Assembly (NCBI GenBank): GCA_049973945.1 | Contig: JBMFJH010000013.1 | Location: 1-42,653, forward strand | Direction: 5' to 3' | DNA from: Acd1 sp049973945 | GTDB lineage: Archaea; Thermoproteota; Thermoprotei_A; Sulfolobales; Sulfolobaceae | DNA length: 42,653 nt | Shown here: piece after piece, positions 40,494 to 42,653 of the stretch | Layout of the letters: the number at the start of each line of letters is the position of its first letter | Numbering within the stretch: the first letter of the stretch is position 1 | Made by a program: the position numbers and the translations under genes | Notes under the pieces: model-generated | Database searches by the model: none | What the model saw: the letters and a program-made list of their open reading frames with translations, nothing else | Told to the model about the DNA's origin: nothing

Positions 40494-41135
40494 ATGTTAA
40501 GCGAGGCGATGGCAAAGTACAGGCTCAGCGTCGTGGGGGTGAAGGGAGGCGTCGGTAAGTCCACGGTGTCCCTCATCATGGCCTTACGACTCGCCAGTAG
40601 CTCAAAGAGAGTCCTCCTCATAGACAGGGACATAATAGGCTGGGTCTCCTATTTAGCGGGCGTAAGGAGCAAGGGGCTTCTCGCGAAGGTCGTCGACGGA
40701 GAGGAGGACTACTGGAACTCAGTCGCTACTTTGAACTTCGGCGAGGGGAAACTAACGATATTGAAGCTCTACGGCGACGGCGACAGGCTCTACGAGGACA
40801 CCGAGAAAATCCACTCCGAACCAGGGCTCAGGACTAAGTTCAAGGAAGTTTACGGGTCCATCCTGTCCTCCGACAGCTTCGACTATTTCATAGTCGACAA
40901 CCTCTCCGGCGTTTCCGCAAACAGCCCCCTGATAACACACGAGCTCGAGGCGTTCTACTCCTGGATTCAGCACGTGAAGAACTTAAGGATATACGTGACG
41001 AACTATCTGCCAACTCGATTGTCTCGACGGTCAAGTACGCTATGGAAGTGGAAAGCGGCGTCAAGCACGAGGGCTTCCCCTAGCCTTCGTGGTGAACCTG
41101 GTGCCCAACAGCCTCGACGACCTGGAGAACGCTAG
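40494..41135 (+). CDS. ParA/MinD-like P-loop ATPase, N-terminal part (frame-interrupted)
   Basis: Deviant Walker A VVGVKGGVGKSTVSLIMALR (KGGVGKST with the second Lys), then LLIDRDIIGWVSYLAG, and DYFIVDNLSGVSANSPLI for the Walker B-type strand. Good sequence ends at IYVTNYL (about 41008); after that the frame is Arg/Ser-rich. Adding one base near 41008-41014 gives ANSIVSTVKYAMEVESGVKH, and one more at the C run 41077-41080 joins to the next frame (PLAFVVNLVPNSL). TATA lies about 26 nt upstream of ATG 40494. Such ATPases position cargo or transfer cofactors; the target is not evident. Confidence 0.65.
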   Translation: MLSEAMAKYRLSVVGVKGGVGKSTVSLIMALRLASSSKRVLLIDRDIIGWVSYLAGVRSKGLLAKVVDGEEDYWNSVATLNFGEGKLTILKLYGDGDRLYEDTEKIHSEPGLRTKFKEVYGSILSSDSFDYFIVDNLSGVSANSPLITHELEAFYSWIQHVKNLRIYVTNYLPTRLSRRSSTLWKWKAASSTRASPSLRGEPGAQQPRRPGER

Positions 41136-41694
41136 GAAATTAGCAGAGAGGAGTTGCGCGGAGATAAACTGCAAGTTCCCCGTGGTGGTTCCCATCTACC
41201 AAGAGCTCTTGGGCTTCCCCAAGTCCGTCGCGGAGGTTCCGATGGTCAGGGAAATAGCCGCTCTGGCAGACAAGGTTCTTTCGGAGGACTTCACCGGCGA
41301 AGCCCCTCGGACTGTCGGCCCTACCGTGATCGAGTTAGACGAGGTGATCGCGGACACGAACGTTGTCCTCATAGTGGGTCATGTCGGCACGGGAATGCTG
41401 AAGCTGGTCTCCGATCTCGTTAAACGCGTGATAAGCGACAGGAAGATAGTACTGGTGTCCACGAACCCGAGACTCGAGGAGCGCCTCAGGAGGGAGAAAA
41501 TCGACGACTTCGTCCCAATACGCATCTCGCAGAAGTTTAAGGACGAGAGGTTCAAAGCGAAGAATTTCGACGAGATTATAAGGATAAGTAAGAAATTAAG
41601 CACAGAGATCCTGAACGAGTTGAACGGAGTAGAGATGCCACCGATAATCGTTTACAGAACCCTAGCCAGCACGACGACGGCCTTGGGCCTGTAG
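41089..41694 (+). CDS. ParA/MinD-like ATPase, C-terminal part (frame-interrupted)
   Basis: Continues the previous frame: VNLVPNSLDDLENARKLAER is the family's 'vNk...' region with the base-binding Asn, followed by an extra C-terminal domain (about residues 80-200). That domain includes VVLIVGHVGTGMLKLVSDLV, which resembles a worn P-loop, then a beta-alpha-beta pattern (KIVLVSTNPRLEERLRREKI). The last ten residues (TLASTTTALGL) are antisense to the HIT gene, so the natural end is lost; see the junction at about 41650. Confidence 0.6.
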   Translation: MVNLVPNSLDDLENARKLAERSCAEINCKFPVVVPIYQELLGFPKSVAEVPMVREIAALADKVLSEDFTGEAPRTVGPTVIELDEVIADTNVVLIVGHVGTGMLKLVSDLVKRVISDRKIVLVSTNPRLEERLRREKIDDFVPIRISQKFKDERFKAKNFDEIIRISKKLSTEILNELNGVEMPPIIVYRTLASTTTALGL

Positions 41695-41924
41695 AGCCTG
41701 GCCATAGCCCTGCCCACCGCGTTCACCACCGCGTAGAAGTGGGCGACCAGCCTGTCAGGCATCTGATAGAAGAACGTGAAGTGCTCCCTTGGGACGACGA
41801 CGGCCTGGCCCCTCACGGCTGGGTATACGTCGATGAGGACTATCACCTCCCCATCGGAGTACGCCACGAAGCCCCTCTCCTCGCCCCGGGCTATCCTGCA
41901 GAAGACGTCGCCCCCTCCCGGCAA
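41652..41924 (-). pseudogene. HIT-family protein, C-terminus cut off before the HIT triad
   Basis: About 90 residues from TTG 41922-41924. The family pattern is clear: DVFCRIARGEERGFVAYSDG (CxFCxIxxGE), VIVLIDVYPAVRGQAVVVPR (with the P-x-x-G-H-like turn, here R-G-Q), EHFTFFYQMPDRL and a helix. HIT proteins end with a HxHxHxx nucleotide-phosphate motif; the frame stops at VVVLARVL, just before the place where it should appear. Hence not functional as a hydrolase. The end overlaps the ATPase gene on the other strand. Confidence 0.75.
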
Positions 41925-41959
41925 GGCGCCTATAGTGATGCCGCCTAAGCCTAATGAGG

Positions 41960-42653
41960 CTAGCGCGCCCCCGGCGACACCCTCAGCGGGCCGGCCGAGA
42001 GCCTCTCGTAGGTGGCCCCGGAGAGCCAAGGGACAAGAGACCTCAGCTCGTCCCAGGCCTCCGCGGCTGAGCCGTAACGCCTCCAGTGGCCGAGCCTTGA
42101 GAGGAGCGCCGCCATGACCTCCCACGCCCTCATGGCGTTAGCCCTGGTGCCCCTGGCCAGCCTGAGCGTGCCGTCGACGGCCATGTAGACCCCCTCCTCC
42201 TCCGCGTGGGAGGCCGCGAGCAGGTGGACCTTCGACGCGCTCTGGGCCGTGGTGCCGGCCACGGGGCCCACGGTGGCGACGAAGGGGACCCTGTACAGCG
42301 CCGCCAGGATCTCCTCCCTCTGCTCGGCGGGAGAAGCGAGGTCCCCGACTATGTTATAGCAGAGGACGCACCTGCTCAGGTCGACCTTAATCCACGGGTG
42401 CCTCTCGTCGATCAGCCTGGGGTTCTCGGCGCCCTCGGGCTCGACGCCATACCTCTTCATGAGCTCGAGGGCCCTGTTGGGAACCGCCGTCGGCGGGTAC
42501 CTCTTAGCCATCATCCTGAGGACCTCCCTCCTGGCCTCCCTGACCTGCTCCGTCTCGGTGAGCACCTCCATGCCGTCCTCGACCCTAGTCGTGCAGGCTG
42601 TGACGAGGCCCCTGCCCTTGACCTCGACGAGGCAGAGCCTGCAGGAGCCGTAC
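41960..42653 (-). pseudogene. Formate dehydrogenase/NuoG-like gene with internal deletion (partial at window edge)
   Basis: The frame enters from beyond the right edge: CRLCLVEVKGRGLVTACTTRVEDG is the [2Fe-2S] part, then TETEQVREARREVLRMMAKR and WIKVDLSRCVLC, the start of the FdhA/NuoG His/Cys region. The following Cys clusters and the whole molybdopterin core are absent. From PFVATVGPVAGTTAQSASKV it resumes with the later region (ADVVLP-like: KVHLLAASHAEEEGVYMAVD; WEVMAALLSRLG), then YERLSAGPL. So several hundred residues are deleted in frame, and the distal MGD-binding end is also missing. It cannot catalyse. Confidence 0.75.

Overview
The window looks like part of the chromosome of a thermoacidophilic, sulfur-metabolising archaeon of the Thermoproteota, most likely a member or relative of the Sulfolobales. 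The reasons are a complete sreABCDE-type sulfur reductase operon, VapBC and HEPN/MNT modules, membrane-anchored binding proteins with Ser/Thr/Pro linkers, purine-rich genes with AGG/AGA arginine codons, and BRE/TATA promoters about 25-30 nt upstream of start codons (leaderless first genes). Shine-Dalgarno motifs appear mainly inside operons. The species cannot be fixed from this sequence alone. I see no rRNA, tRNA, CRISPR array or intact transposase.

Layout. 0.5-3.2 kb: small accessory genes (a Fic/Doc-type enzyme, two small proteins near it, a retropepsin-like aspartic protease with a small partner, a small membrane protein). 3.3-6.6 kb: a membrane-tethered phospholipase D-fold protein, then a nucleotidyltransferase locus and a VWA-domain gene that are both frame-interrupted. 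7.2-8.8 kb: an unknown protein in an operon with a flavodiiron-type metallo-beta-lactamase protein. 9.0-19.1 kb: a decayed [NiFe]-hydrogenase large subunit, VapBC, the intact operon sreA-sreB-sreC-sreD-sreE (minus strand), a long AT-rich leader, and a stub of hypF. 19.2-26.3 kb: a metallophosphoesterase, a Kef-type antiporter, phoU-pstB and the divergent pstS-pstC-pstA phosphate importer. 26.6-31.2 kb: small unknown genes, a large YVTN/YncE beta-propeller surface protein with 15 exact 120-bp units, and a membrane-anchored winged-helix regulator. 31.2-36 kb: MNT/HEPN pair, DEAD-box helicase, and a BtuFCD-type metal-chelate importer. 36.1-39.6 kb: a DUF4143-type ATPase and FeoB. 39.6-42.65 kb: frame-interrupted small gene, a broken ParA/MinD-like ATPase, a C-terminally cut HIT protein, and a formate-dehydrogenase/NuoG-like gene with an internal deletion that runs off the right edge.

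How it fits together. The sulfur reductase is complete, but genes for likely electron donors in or near it (hydrogenase large subunit, hydrogenase maturation, formate dehydrogenase-like protein) are all broken. This looks like a lineage that once coupled H2 or formate oxidation to sulfur reduction and has lost or relocated the donor side. Phosphate, iron and cobalamin/siderophore uptake genes form a nutrient-import block.

A second theme is that at least ten apparent frameshifts in the window are all of one type: one base missing, mostly in a G/C run. They cluster in accessory genes while roughly 25 kb of other genes read cleanly. Whether this is real decay, slippage or sequencing error needs raw reads.
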